Below are positions 12,837 to 24,092 of a stretch of 64,000 nt of DNA, one piece after another. Under the pieces are notes generated by a model. That model was not told where the DNA came from and did no database searches. It saw only the letters and a list, made by a program, of their open reading frames with translations. The position numbers and the translations under genes were made by a program. The stretch comes from Dryas octopetala (lineage: Eukaryota; Streptophyta; Magnoliopsida; Rosales; Rosaceae). Location: the NCBI GenBank assembly GCA_963921425.1, contig OY992837.1, positions 19,484,630 to 19,548,629 on the forward strand, read 5' to 3'. Each line of letters opens with the position of its first letter. Position 1 is the stretch's first letter.

Positions 12837-12915
12837 ATTTGGTTTTAGATTCCTCAGTTCTGCACTGAATGTGCATCCCCATTATTGATAAGAGTTTGGT
12901 TTTCTTATAGGTATT

Positions 12916-13937
12916 ATGCCTCCTCGACGACGTGGCCGACCACCGGGGACCCACCATAGGGTAGAAGAAGGTGTCGATGAGACGACACAAGGTTTTGAGC
13001 AGTCTATTGATAGGCTAGCCGAAGCAGTGACTACTGCTGTTCGTACTAGGGTGTTTCCTGAGGGAGAGTACAGCATTGAGCGTGCCCGTAAGCTCGGGGC
13101 CTCAAATTTTTCGGGTACTTCGGATCCCAGTGAGGCTAACGAGTGGATGATACAACTCGAGAGAATCTTTGAGGTCATGGGATGCCCCGATGACCGGAAG
13201 TTAGTCTTGGCTACTTTCTTGCTCGTGGGTGACGCTTATCATTGGTGGGATTCCGAGCGTTTAGGACTCACCGCGGCGGAGATCACTTGGGACAGATTTC
13301 GAAGAGTCTTTTACGAGAAGTACTATCCGCGGGTTTATTGTGATGAGAAGAGAGCCGAATTCCTGAGGCTTAGACAGGGATCTATGTCAGTAGCGGAATA
13401 TGAGAGAAAGTTTACTGAGCTTTCCAGGTTTTGCCCAGCACTTGTGGCAGACGAGGCGGATAGATGCTCGAGATTTGAGGAGGGTCTGAGAGACTCTATT
13501 CGCACGGTGGTTACCGCAGCTAACCACTCCACCTTTAGTTCTTTGAGAGATGCTGCTATGAGGGTCGAAAGGTCTTTGTCTGATCGGAGTAAAGGCGAGG
13601 CGAGGCGTCGTCATTTTCAGAGTACCTCGATGGGTGGCCCTAGTCAGGGACCATCCAAGAGAGGCAGTTTCAGTTCAGGTTCTTCAGGTAGTGGTGGTTT
13701 CAGAGGAGCTAGACATGACTCAGGGGGTAGTCGAGGTTCTGGACACAGTCATAGTTCCGGTTATCAGTCAGCGGGTAGCTCAGCTCGTAGCACAGCACGA
13801 TTGAGTGGATCTCAGGGTAGTCGGATTCGTGGGACAGGTCGTCCTCTGTGTAGTTCTTGTGGCAGATATCACGATGGGATGTGTCATATGGGCAGCCCTG
13901 GGTGTTATCATTGTGGACAGACGGGCCATTTTATGAA
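12916..13937 (+). pseudogene. Gypsy gag, truncated in the zinc knuckle
   Basis: An open frame from ATG at 12916 (MPPRRRGRPPG) encodes a Tekay/Del-type Gag, the capsid-nucleocapsid protein that packages element RNA. A basic start is followed by the retrotransposon_gag domain at about residues 60-180 (WMIQLERIFEVMGC, WWDSERLGLT, FLRLRQGSMSVAEYERKF are visible landmarks). Then comes a Ser/Gly/Arg-rich linker and the beginning of a CCHC knuckle, CYHCGQTGHF. The sequence leaves gag before the fourth knuckle ligand, and the remaining codons to 13998 come from the hAT repeat DNA. The rest has no stop or frameshift, so damage is mainly this one deletion. Confidence 0.92.
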
Positions 13938-14510
13938 ACCCCAATTACTCCTAATTAAATTAGTCAATTACCTAATTGAAACTCCAATTGAAAGTTGAAA
14001 CCCCAATAAGACTAATTAGTAATTTAGTACTCAATTGAAACCCCAATTAGACTCATAGTCAACTATAACCCTATACCCTAATACAATTATAATCATATAC
14101 CCTAAACTATATTAATTACTCTATACATATATAAGTAATAAGTATATAACATATATAACTATATAAGTATATAACCCCAATCAACCCTAAATCATTTTTG
14201 TTCTTTTGTTTTATTTCCAATTGCCCAAAGGCACTAAACCCCAATCAACCCTAATTGAAACCCCAATTACTCCTAAATTAGTCAATTACCTAATTGAAAC
14301 CTCAATTGAAAGTTGAAACCCCAATAAGACTAATTAGTAATTTAGTACCTAATTGAAACCCCAATTAGACTAATTAGTCAATTGAGTAAATTACCCAATT
14401 GAAACCCAATTACTCCTAAATTAATCAATTACCCAATTAAAAGTTTGAAACCTCAATTACTCAATTAGACTAATTTAGTCAATTAATCAAATATTACCCC
14501 AATACCCCCA
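13938..14510 (+). repeat. hAT 1 internal degenerate repeats
   Basis: Irregular reiteration of (T)GAAACCCCAATTAGAC/ACTCC and TTAGTCAATTAC motifs, plus one more 150 bp-type unit at about 14036-14190. Not coding. Confidence 0.85.
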
Positions 14511-15660
14511 AATGAAACAGCCACGCACGCACTCATCTAGTCAATTTAGTCAATTGATCACTCACTCATTCACCCATTCAGACATTCAGACATTCACTCA
14601 CTTAATCTCAAACCCTAAACTCCCGTCGCGCCGCCCTCTCTGGATCTCGAATCTCATCAGCTCTCAGCCTCTCACGGTCTCACCTCTCAGTCTTTGGGTC
14701 TCTCACCTCTCAGTCTCGCAGCTCGCCTCTCATCCTTCATCTATCACTCTCAGTCTCGCAGCTCGCCATCTTCCTCTCTTCCCGTCGCCGTCGCCAACTA
14801 ACATTCACTCTCTCACGTCTCAATGTCTCACTCAGTCACTCTCCTCTATCACTCTCACGTCTCAGTGTCTCACTCAGTCACTCTCCTCTATCACTCTCAC
14901 GTCTCAGTGTCTCAAACCCACCATCGTCTCAGTCCGTCGGCATCGCCATCGCGATCTTCCTCTCGCAGTTGCCGTCGCGATCTTCCTCTTGCGACCAGTC
15001 CGTCGCGATCTTCCTCTCGCCGTCGCCTCTCGACTCGGCTGTTGATCTCGCCTCTCGACCCGACTGTAAGTTCTCTCATCTCTCATCTCTCATATCTCAG
15101 TATCTCACTCTGTCTAATTTACTAAATTAGGGTGTTATTTTGGGTTAGGTTTAGGGTTTGATTTGGGGATTTAGGGTTTGATTTTCTGATTTACTTGAAT
15201 TTGGGTTTGATAATTTTGATTTACTGATTTACTTGTTGTTTGGGAAAATTGAAACTTGTTGGGTTTACTTGTTGGAAAAATTGAAACTTGCTGGGAAAAT
15301 TGGAACTTGCTGGGTTTACTGATTTACTGATTTACTGATTTACTTGTTGGGTTTGATAATTTTGATTGTGAATCTATTTGTTAAATTGTTGGGTTTACTT
15401 GTTGGAAAAATTGAAACTTGCTGGGAAAATTGGAACTTGCTGGGTTTACTAATTTACTGATTTACTGATTTACTGATTTACTTGTTGGATTTGATAATTT
15501 TGATTGTGAATCTATCTGTTAAATTGTTGGGTTTGTTGGAAAAATTGAAACTTGCTGGGAAAATTGGAACTTGCTAGGTTTACTGATTTACTGATTTACT
15601 TGTTGGGTTTGATAATTTTGATTGTGAATCTGTCTGTTAAATTGTTAGGAGAGATGGACC
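14511..15660 (+). other. hAT 1 leader, possible intron and start of a deleted transposase gene
   Basis: A CT-rich stretch (14640-15060) with repeats of CTCTCACGTCTCAGTGTCTC ends at a possible donor (CTG|TAAGTT-like, near 15064). It is followed by T-rich intron-like DNA with tandem repeats and then ATGGACCCCCAATTTG at 15654, which stops after 12 codons. Many plant hAT genes have a leader intron before the first coding exon, so this probably marks the lost transposase. Long overlapping open frames at 14512-15125 come from base composition. Confidence 0.45.
15200..15640 (+). repeat. Tandem repeat, 118-138 bp period
   Basis: Three copies of a unit with TTTGATAATTTTGATTGTGAATC (landmark near 15352, 15489 and 15608), TTGGAAAAATTGAAACTTGC and a run of GATTTACT. 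It lies in the presumed intron of hAT 1. Confidence 0.85.
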
Positions 15661-16380
15661 CCCAATTTGTTAAGTTGAATTCTATTGTTTAGTTGCTTAG
15701 TTATTTATTTATAGTGTTCGATGACAATTGGTTGTTGACAGGAGTTATTTGAAGACAATTGGTTGTTGACAGAAATTATTTGAAGACAATTGGCTGGTGG
15801 TAGCCGGGCAGGGGGTTGATGATTGGCTAGGGTATTTTAATTTGTGTTATTTTTAGTTATGTAACTTAATTTGTATTTAATTGGTTTGTACTTTGTAATT
15901 TGTATTAGGTTGGTTTGTAATTTGTATTTGGTTTGTACTTTTTTAGCTATGGTTGGTTTTTATTTTTTTATTTACTTGCACTTGCACTTGGACAATGGTG
16001 TATGGTTAGTAAGTTATTAGATTATTTTTTAATTTACTTGCACTTGCACTTGATGGGTGATGAAATGGTTTGTCACTTTGAGTCTTTAAAGTTGTGAAAT
16101 GGTTAGTGGTTGATATCTTGTAGGTTGTGGAATGGTACAAAAAATGTAATGGTTGAATGTTGATGACTTGATGTCTTATATGGTAATTGTTAAATGTTGA
16201 ATTGTTGTGATTTGTTGTGAATTGTGACTTGAATAAATGGTTGATTTGTTGTTAAAAAAAATGTTTTGATTTGTTGTTAAAAAAAATGTTGTGATTTGTT
16301 ATTAAAAACTAAAAAAAACATGTTTTAAAATTTTTTTGGCCCAAAAATTTAATTGGGCTAAGGGCCCAGTCCCAAACAGT
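15661..16380. other. hAT 1 3' region, noncoding
   Basis: T-rich sequence with GACAATTGGTTGTTGACAG-type repeats (about 15722-15800) and short T/A-rich duplications. I see no gene. Confidence 0.6.
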
Positions 16381-16523
16381 GAACTGGACTGAACTAGAAC
16401 TGTTCCAGTTTAGTTTGGTCCAGTTCTGAGCAAAAATTTTCAGTTCTCTAGTACCGGACTGGACTGGATCAGCTCCACAGTTCAGTGTACAGTTTGGGGT
16501 GAGCACTGGACTATACTGGATCG

Positions 16524-16543
16524 TGCCCACCCCTAATGAAGCC
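16524..16543 (-). repeat. Right terminal inverted repeat and TSD of hAT 1
   Basis: TGCCCACCCCTA (16524-16535) followed by the second ATGAAGCC (16536-16543). Confidence 0.95.
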
Positions 16544-16593
16544 CAAAAACCAAGAGAAGGGAGTCTTAGAACATTTAAAGTTTCAGTGCCACA
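16544..16593 (+). mobile_element. Continuation of the gypsy remnant after hAT 1
   Basis: About 50 bases between the hAT target duplication and the next LTR start. They continue the element that ends at 8782. Confidence 0.6.
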
Positions 16594-17197
16594 TGTAACA
16601 ACCCGAATTTTTGGTTTATGGTAATTTTGTTACTTAAGCTTTTCAACCTTGTTTTTAAGGTTTGTTTAAAGAAATTAGTGATTTCCTTAACTTTGTTTTA
16701 ACTAACTTAGACCCTTAGTTGTGGTTCTGGAGTTTAGTTATGTGGAGGTGAATTTTTGGAAAAACGAATTCAAGAGTTTGATATTTATTTTATTTATTTT
16801 TATTTTTTAGAATTAAATTATAAGAGGAGTATTTTTCATAATTTTTATGGAAGTGATTTGACTATTTTGAGGTTATAAGAAAATTAGTACTCAGTGAAAT
16901 GAGTCTGTAGGATTTTTTTAGAGAATTATATGGAGTCTTGAGCTATTTTTGGTAAATTTCTGAAGTTGGAGAAATTAGATAAAATAGGAAAAAGGGAAAA
17001 GAAAAAGAAAAATGCTGACTGGGCTGACAACGCACGTGTGGTGCATTGCCATTGGCCCAATAAGTTGACAAGGCACTTAGTAGCGCTGATGCGTCGAAGT
17101 GCACGGAAGGAAGACGTGCCGCGCCACACGGAATCATTCACCCATGTTTTAATCTGGGCCATTAGAGCTCATTAAACCACTTTTAATCGTGGCCATC
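16594..17197 (+). mobile_element. 5' fragment of a gypsy LTR
   Basis: Starts TGTAACAACCCGAATTTTTG, an LTR start like the Tekay-like ones but of another subfamily. It is cut at 17198 by an LTR-like sequence starting TGTCACACCCC. The 5 bases before each start (CCACA and CCATC) are possible target duplications whose partners I could not place. Confidence 0.6.
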
Positions 17198-18600
17198 TGT
17201 CACACCCCAAAGTGAGGTCAAGCACTTTGGGCATGTGGCAGCGCTACATTGGTCTTCAACCTCGACATACTCTCATTAAACCCTAGTAAGAACATGCCAA
17301 GATCGAAGATCAATGTAAAACTTTTAACATAAACAATCTAGTTCCAAATAGTGGGAAATTTTTTCATTTTTTTTAATAACAAATAATCAGAGTATAACCG
17401 AATTGGAAGCTTTGTATAAATGGTGAGCTTTTGGTTATTCACTTTAAAAGAAAATCAATTTCCAAGTATAGAGACAGTCCCTTTGTTTTGAAATCACTGA
17501 GCAAAACATTATATTAGAAATCGAAATCCATTTTAAAGTGAAAAATTTATTTTAAATTCTATCTCTTGGTGAAAAGTCCATTGTTTATAAACTTTGATGG
17601 TAAGCTATCTCTTGTTGAATTCTCCCTACTTCCAAATCCCCATCTTTCACTATCCAAAATGTCTACGAAGCTGACCATACTTTTGTCCTATAGGTTTTCT
17701 GCAACTTAAAAAACTGTGTAGGGGTGAGCATCACCAAAATAGCTAATCACATACTCAACTAGTCCAACATAACTCAAATATTTCAATATAAACATTCATT
17801 AACAAGTAGGGTATATCATTGGCTTTAGTCCTTGCCGAAATGGCCTATGCACAATCAAGTAATTAAACAAATTATTGATAGTCTATTTATAACTTTTAAT
17901 GGGATACCAAATCATTCTTACTTTGATATATAAGCATAATCCATTTCAAAGATCAAAATCACAATTACACAAACATAAGTCATATCACTATTCTCATAAA
18001 TAATCATATGCTTTCCCGGGCTGAGCATGGCAAAGCAATCATACAACTATATTTATTATATCCAATCATGATTGAGTTCATGAAATGCAAGTGCATGTTT
18101 ATTTAAATAATAATGCAAAGTGTACCTTTTTCTCCATGACATTGCAAACCCTATCAAAGTTTATAAACAATGGACTTTTCCCCTAATTTGTACATTTAAT
18201 TACCTCTATCCCCATATCTTACTAATAAGTAAGATTTAGATAGTGAGATGTCATTTCTTTGAAGTAAATAAAACCATCTATTTCCCCTAGCGCTGCGTCG
18301 ATCTACCGACAAAACTGAACCATTTTCGAAAATTGACTCAACCGCTCCGCCCAAAACAATCCCGACAAGTGTATGAAGTGTCGGTGGCAGTATTGCAACC
18401 GATCCGACGGTGTGCGGTGGGTGGTGGGCAGGGGCGATATCTGTATGGCTGATCCATTGGTATACCGATACCGATGGTCCACAATCAGACGCCACCACCA
18501 CCACACCAGAACCAGACAACACCACCACCACGTCCCTCTTCACCCTCTCTAAGCCTTATCTTTTCTCCCTCTCTCATTTCTCTTCTCTATCTTTGATATC
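17198..18600 (-). mobile_element. Gypsy LTR-like repeat, copy 1 (TGTCACACCCC family)
   Basis: Begins TGTCACACCCCAAAG and shares several blocks with 37548-38909: GGCATGTGGCAG near the start, the tctatccccatatcttacta block near 18210, and TTAGATAGTGAGATGTC near 18236. An LTR end read on the reverse strand (GGGGTGTGACA) is the likely meaning, so it is probably a minus-strand LTR. The far border is not seen because a solo LTR enters at 18601. Confidence 0.55.
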
Positions 18601-19168
18601 TGTTGTGAATTTTAAATCGCAAACGTACGAATCGAACAAGTAATATAGTGATAAGTAAAGTATCGTATCCACGGAGACTGATTTAAAATTACTAAGTACC
18701 CAAAAATTAATTATAGATTTTATTTGAACAATTAAAAGGTGAGATATTGATTAATTAAACTAGAAAATAAAAGAAAACAAGATTATCTCAATAAAATGGC
18801 AAGATTCTGATTATGAGAGCACTAGAGCATCCGATTTCACCATAACCAATCCTGCCCAATTCTTTTTGCATATTAACCTCAATTACTACCCATGTTGATA
18901 GTTGGTTTTTCCTAAATTATTCGATATTCCCTTCCAAGTTCAACCAAAAGTATTCTCAATTGACAACTCATTCTCTCTCGAGCAACAGATTTAACAACCC
19001 ATTCTCTCTTGAGCAACATATTTAGAAAACTAAGAACCCATTAAATTCTATGGAAAACCTACAAAGAAACTGCACGAGTCATGTTAGTCTCTCGAGCACT
19101 CATTCAAAACATGGTATTTGTTACAGGAAGCAATCACCAAACATCTTCTCCTGATCTCCGTTTGGATC

Positions 19169-20212
19169 TGTTGATGCAAATTTCCGTAAGAGAGATGCAA
19201 CAACTTAGAGATAGTGACCTGGCTGATCCGAAGTCTTGCTGGATGATGACGTGAGATCTTCCTGTAAAAGAAACAAGATCAAAGGAGATGGACCGGTGTG
19301 GTACCAGCCAAACACGCTCCGATGATGAAGTCAGTGATGGTGTATTTGATGGTAGGTGAGGAAAAACAAAGGATGAACTTGGGAGAATAGGAAGAACAAG
19401 GCAAATGTTCTGGGCTTATTCTCAGCAAGTTGGGTATGCTCTTGGGTGAGTGAAGGCTTTTTGTAAGTGTTTGTCTGGTGAGAGGTTGATAGCTAGATCT
19501 CCTATTTTGCACATATAAGTTGGTATATATAGGCAAAGAAGTTTGTGATGAGTAAGATACCTGTATGTGGTTGGCTGGTTGAGAGAGATCCACGCGTTCG
19601 GTCGTGAACAGTCGCATGCACAGCTACCCACCTCCTTTGCATTCAATGCTGCATTAAATGCAAGTATGGAAGATTCAGGTGAACTGCCTCAGTAGTCATG
19701 AATATGGGCTGGGAAGTCCCATTTGTCAGAAGACCTTTGTCAGGTGCATTTAAGTGTGGCGGTTCATCCCAACATGATCTTCCTTGGAATGGCGGCGGGG
19801 AGCCGAGCCGTCCCGAACACATGTTCTTATGTGTGTACATGAAGCCCATGTGTGATCCGATCGGACATGGGATTCCTGACCGAACCGATCCAGTAGATAG
19901 GGGCTCTTCCGAGTCATAACTGGTTGACGTTAGAACTCGAAAGGAGGTTCCTTCCGCGCCGATCCGAGCCGAGCCGAGACGACCGTGGAAAGATGAACAC
20001 TCAATCCTTTGGAAGATCATCGGTTCGGGTCGGACCGGGCATGGAGGACTTGGCGTGGTGATCCGATCTGAGCTGGCAGAGGAAGTGCCGAGCTGTGATG
20101 ATGTGGAGGTCAAAGTCTGACCACTGAGAAGTCAAACACTGAAGTTGGGTCTGACCAGCCACGTGTCCAGCCCTGGTTGAATGTTGGATCTGTGTGGATT
20201 TATCCACAAACA
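19169..20212 (-). repeat. 3' LTR of the Tat-like element
   Basis: Nearly identical to 28450-29492. It carries the same TATA box at plus 19522-19533. Read on the plus strand, it lies just upstream of the antisense gene. Confidence 0.93.
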
Positions 20213-20232
20213 GGAGTCCCCCAGCTTCCGAT
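20213..20232 (-). other. Polypurine tract of the Tat-like element
   Basis: On the minus strand AGCTGGGGGACTCC directly precedes the 3' LTR start TGTTTGTG. It is the expected plus-strand primer, although two pyrimidines interrupt it. Confidence 0.7.
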
Positions 20233-20518
20233 CTGAGCGGACAGTGGTGGATTGGAAGTTGAAGTATAGTGGCCTTCCCAAAGATGCTATGTTGTCTAAT
20301 CCGAGCCGAACCGGACAGGTCTATGTTCCCGAAGATCCGAACAAGTGATGACTCATGCTTGGCCAAAATATTTCGTGGACAGGTGAAAGGAAGTTTGGTG
20401 TCTGCATGGGGGAACGTAAAGGTCACATCATTTATGGGTATTTTGAATGTTGACAGGTGTCATGATCTGGGATCTGAAGCGCCATTTTTTGGAGGTCCAG
20501 GATCGGTTTGCATGGGGA

Positions 20519-20528
20519 TATAAAAAGG
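20519..20528 (+). promoter_or_regulatory. TATA box of the antisense additional ORF
   Basis: TATAAAAAGG on the plus strand is followed from 20531 by a CT-rich stretch (pyrimidine patch), a normal plant core promoter layout. It stands 342 bp before the ATG of the antisense ORF and outside the LTR, pointing away from the LTR toward the ORF. Confidence 0.65.
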
Positions 20529-20860
20529 CCTCTTTCTCTCTCTTCCCTTTCATTTTCCCATTTCCAGTTTTTTGAAGCTTTCTCTTTCCCCGCGAGTCTC
20601 TCTCTCTCCCCATGAATGTCTCTCTCTCCACGCGACTTGGGTGGTGGTCCGACCGTGATTTTGACTGGGCACGGTTGTTGGCAAGGTGGTTCCGAGTGGA
20701 TAGGGGGCGGAGAGTTTGGCCGGACAAAAACCAGTAAGTGATTCTGTCCATTTTCTGAGTTTTGCATTTTTCGGGTTTTCTGGGTGTGTTCTTGAGTGTT
20801 CTTGAAAAAGACACTTTTTGATTCAAAAAGTAAGAGAGAGAAAAGCAAAAGGTGTTTGTG

Positions 20861-23154
20861 ATGTCTGAAACCGATTCGAGTGGTTGGCTCGGCTCGGGGG
20901 ATGCCTTTGAAGGAGATAGTGAGGCTGAGCAGAGCCGAAGCCCACCTGGGGGTGAGGCAGACTGGGATAGTCTATCAGAAGAGTTGGACGAGGTCATCTT
21001 GACCTTGGATCGTAACCCAGGCGAAGTACGCCAACCCCGGGGCGATGAGGAGGATGAGCACGCCGAGCAGAGCTCAAGTGTTCCGAGGAGACTCATCTCG
21101 GGCTCGGAAGAAAGGAACAGGGGTCACGAGGCGTCGACTTCGGATCGGATCGGCTCGGTTCGGTGATGGGGAGTCCGATAGATCCGGACTTCTATGAGGA
21201 GTTGGCGTGGAAGGCCGACCAGATTCCAAATGAGATGATCGAGTTTCATCTCAATGATCTGAGAGTTCGGTACACTATCCCCGAGGCCGTGCTGATGAGA
21301 CTGCCGACCAAAGGAGAAAAACTGAGCCGACCCCCAAAGTGATGGGTGACCATGTACCCCGAGAATGGGGTTCGGCTCCCTCTGCATCCATTCATGCAGC
21401 ACTGGCTGGCCATGATCGGCGCGGCGCCGCACCAACTCAACCCCAACGTGTACAGGATTATCCTGTCTATGCACATCTTGTGGCACAAGGTGCACAAGTG
21501 TGTGCCAGACAAGGATATTCTGTTATGCTCCTACGCCCTGAGGTTGAAGCAGACTGAGCTCGGCTTCTACAACTTGCAGGCCTATTTGGGGCCGCTGTTC
21601 TCAGGGAATCCCTCTTCCCAGAAGACTTGGAAGAGGAGATACTTCTTCATTTTTGGGGATTGGGAGTTCGCTGATCCGAACAGTCCCACTCCGGCTCGGG
21701 TCCCCAGAGCCTTTTGGATACCAGGTGGGCATTGGAAGTCTGGGGCCGATCCGAAGACAACTTGTGTATTTTTTGTAATGACATATGCATTCATGTGTCT
21801 TGAAAACTGATCCTCTTTGTTTTGCCTTTGCAGTTAGCTGGGGAAAATACAAGCTTCGAGGTGAGCTCAAGGATCAGATCGCCGCGATCAGGGACTCACC
21901 AGCAGAATACCTGTCCACAAAGTTCCTGCTCGGGGAGACCCAGATCAGGTCGAGCGGGATCTCCTGGTTTGTACCTAGGTGGAATCCGAGGGCAGAGAAG
22001 GGGATGAGTTCCGCCGACCTGGAGGCCCGGCTGAGAAGAAGGGCGGAGAGGAGCGCCCAGAGGAAGGCTGCAGGTCGGGCACCTGTCGAGCCGACCCTAG
22101 TGCCAGTGCCCACCGCCGCGGCAGCTCAACCTGGGCCCTCTGTGCCGAGGTCAGCTCGGCACGGAGAGAAAAGGAAGGGCCCCGCGATCGAGGCTCGGTC
22201 GGAGAAAAGGACTCGGGCCGAACCCAGTGGTGGCGATGCCGAAGCTTCTGGCTCGGCCCCCCTGAAGACGGTGGAGGTAGATCCCTCGATCGAGCCATTC
22301 GTCACGGGCTTTAAGCGCGTGGTGACGCCGAAGATCGCAGAGGGACTCTGGGCCGGTCAGGAGACGCCGAGCTTCAGCAGCAAGGCCCTGAACGCCTCCC
22401 GCCAATCCATGGTGGTAAGTATGTTTGACTTCGGCTTTCATGTCCTTTCTTGCAGCTCTCCCTCAGGCAATTTGAAGCAGCCCAAGCCGTCGTCGATGCC
22501 GAGGCAAAGATGAGGAGGCTTCGGGAGAGGAACGGCGAGCTGAGGGAGAAGCTGGCCGAGGCCGAGCGGGAGGTCAGGGCAGAGCAAGAGCGGTCTGCCG
22601 GTCTGCGGAGCAAGCTGGCTGAGCGGGAAGTGGAGGTGGCTCAGCTCGGAAAGGAGCTCCTGGCGTCCGAGCAGAAAGTGGCTGAGCTGGGCCAGTTCGT
22701 CGACAATCTCCAGCGGGACGTCGAGGCTGCCGAGCGGAGAGCCGTCGAGTCTCGACGTCAAGCTGGGCTGCCGAGCGTTCAGGCACTTGCCAATGCCCAA
22801 TTTGAGGGGTACCAGGAGCTGTTGGAGGAGATCCGGTCGAAGAGGTCGGACTGGGATGTGTCTTTCCTCGGCGAGTCTGATGGCGAGGAAGACACCCAGG
22901 AGAGTCAGCAGGAAGACCTTCCTCCTCCCGATCACCAAGCTCCCGCCGAGGTGGTCCCGATCCAAGTAGCCGAGCTGACTCAGAAAGATCCTCTGTTGCC
23001 TGAATGCGAGCCGACCCCCATTCCCCCGGTCCCCGAATCCGATCCCAACACTGAGATGCAGATTGGCGGGGTCGAGGTGGTTCAGATCAGGGAGGAGACG
23101 CCCAAAGAATCCACCGAGCCGATCCTGGAGGGCCCTGCCGAGCGATCTACATGA
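20861..23154 (+). pseudogene. Antisense additional ORF (PF04195-like 'putative gypsy type transposon' protein)
   Basis: The plus-strand gene lies inside the minus-strand Tat element. It starts at ATG 20861 with an acidic Ser/Glu-rich region to about 21160. A conserved domain at about 21166-21720 has landmarks PLHPFMQHWLAMIG, QLNPNVYRIIL and SSQKTWKRRYFF, matching the plant Transposase_28/PF04195 family. Two short GT-AG introns are likely (about 21730-21832 and 22414-22455). Then come a basic region and a long coiled coil (about 22460-22780, heptads such as LREKLAEAEREVRAEQ), ending in an acidic tail and stop at 23152. A TGA at 21340 and a frame change near 21160 break it. Family function is unknown; this is not a DDE transposase. 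The own TATA box suggests it was expressed independently of gag-pol. Confidence 0.8.
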
Positions 23155-24092
23155 TGCCTGTGTCTTTGCTGATTCTATTGTTTGTTTTTGTTCTCCCCCC
23201 TTTTTTTTTGTTCCCTGAGCCGATGTGTGGCTCGGGTTTTGATCGGTTTTTGAACAATCTGTTTCTTGCCTTAACTTGTTAATTTATTCAGCACTTTCTT
23301 CATGAAACAAGTTGTTGTCAGTTCAGCTCGGAAATTAAACTAAAGACATAACAAGTAACACATGAATAAGAAAATGATAAAAGTAACAATTAAACTAAAG
23401 GCATTTTGCAATCGGCTCGGCTTTCCGATCACAACGGAATGAACTGAAATGATAAATTACAACTTGTCTTCGGATCAGCCTGACAAGCATAATGAAGATA
23501 AGTAGGAATTTTTTAAAACCCTAACGATCCCAAATGGGTTTGATGTGCCCATTGAAATATTAGGAATTTTGTTTTTTGAGAAAAATATTCAAACTTACTT
23601 TCAGATTGGCTCGACATGCACGATGAAAGTTTGGGTATATTTTTCTTTTAGAAATATCCTGTTGAACGTTAGGACTGTAGAAAGTCACTTCGGCTGGGAC
23701 AGAGATTTTTATAGACCTGATAAGTCTGTACTATGTCGAGCATCGGGCCGAAAGTGGCGCGCCAGCTCGGCACAGGAGTTTATAGACCTGATGAGTCTAT
23801 AATATGCCGAGCATCGGGCCGAAAGTAGCGCGCCAGCTCGACACATGAGTTTATAGACCTTATGAGTCTGTAATATGCCGAGCATCGGGCCGAAAGTGGC
23901 GCTTCAGCTCGGCACATGAGTTTATTATTTTTTCGAAGGAAACACTTAGATTTTTCCTCTTTGTTGGAGGTGGATAGGAGTAGTCCCCAGTGTTTGCTTC
24001 GAAAAATGAGAAGAAGATGAGTCAAAATGTGTTCATCCTTTCATTGATTGGAAAAAATGTTAGATCGGACAGTCCCCGATCCTAACTATATT
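23155..24092. other. Noncoding spacer between antisense ORF and integrase
   Basis: AT-rich sequence separating two convergent coding regions. It holds the 71 bp repeat array and nothing else I recognise. It presumably supplies the 3' end of the antisense transcript. Confidence 0.7.
23714..23926 (+). repeat. 71 bp tandem repeat x 3 in the Tat-like element
   Basis: Units start GACCTGATAAG/GACCTGATGAG/GACCTTATGAG at 23714, 23785 and 23856, exactly 71 bp apart. Each contains GAGCATCGGGCCGAAAGT and a CCAGCTCGGCACA-like segment, rich in CpG. Differences are mainly single bases. Confidence 0.95.

Larger units (their letters stand above)
9874..13937 (+). mobile_element. Truncated Tekay/Del-like gypsy element inside hAT 1
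   Basis: A full 5' LTR (9874-12821), a tRNA-iMet primer site and gag are present. Protease, RT, RNase H, integrase, PPT and 3' LTR are all missing. The sequence changes abruptly from gag to the CCCCAATTACTCC-type hAT repeats at about 13937. The lineage call rests on the TGTAACAACCCGACCC LTR start, the TGGTATCAGAGC primer site and the gag type. Confidence 0.9.
8783..16535. mobile_element. Non-autonomous hAT element, 7.75 kb with a nested insertion
   Basis: The left end is TAGGGGTGGGCA at 8783 and the right end is its perfect inverted copy TGCCCACCCCTA ending at 16535. An exact 8 bp duplication ATGAAGCC flanks it (8775-8782 and 16536-16543), the diagnostic length for hAT. Both subterminal regions are packed with ACTGG/GGACTGG motifs (8870-8960 and 16380-16515). 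The transposase gene is reduced to a leader, a possible intron and a 12-codon start. Without the nested Tekay-like insertion the element is about 3.7 kb, much of it tandem repeats. Movement would need a transposase supplied in trans. Confidence 0.95.

Noticed and set aside
14512..15125. Overlapping open frames of 100-177 codons.
   Set aside because: Ser/Leu/Arg-rich text from CT-rich repeats in a hAT leader, open in several frames with no domain.
18272..18276. CCATC as the partner of the possible duplication at 17193-17197.
   Set aside because: The homologous copy at 37548 continues through this point, so it is internal to the repeat.
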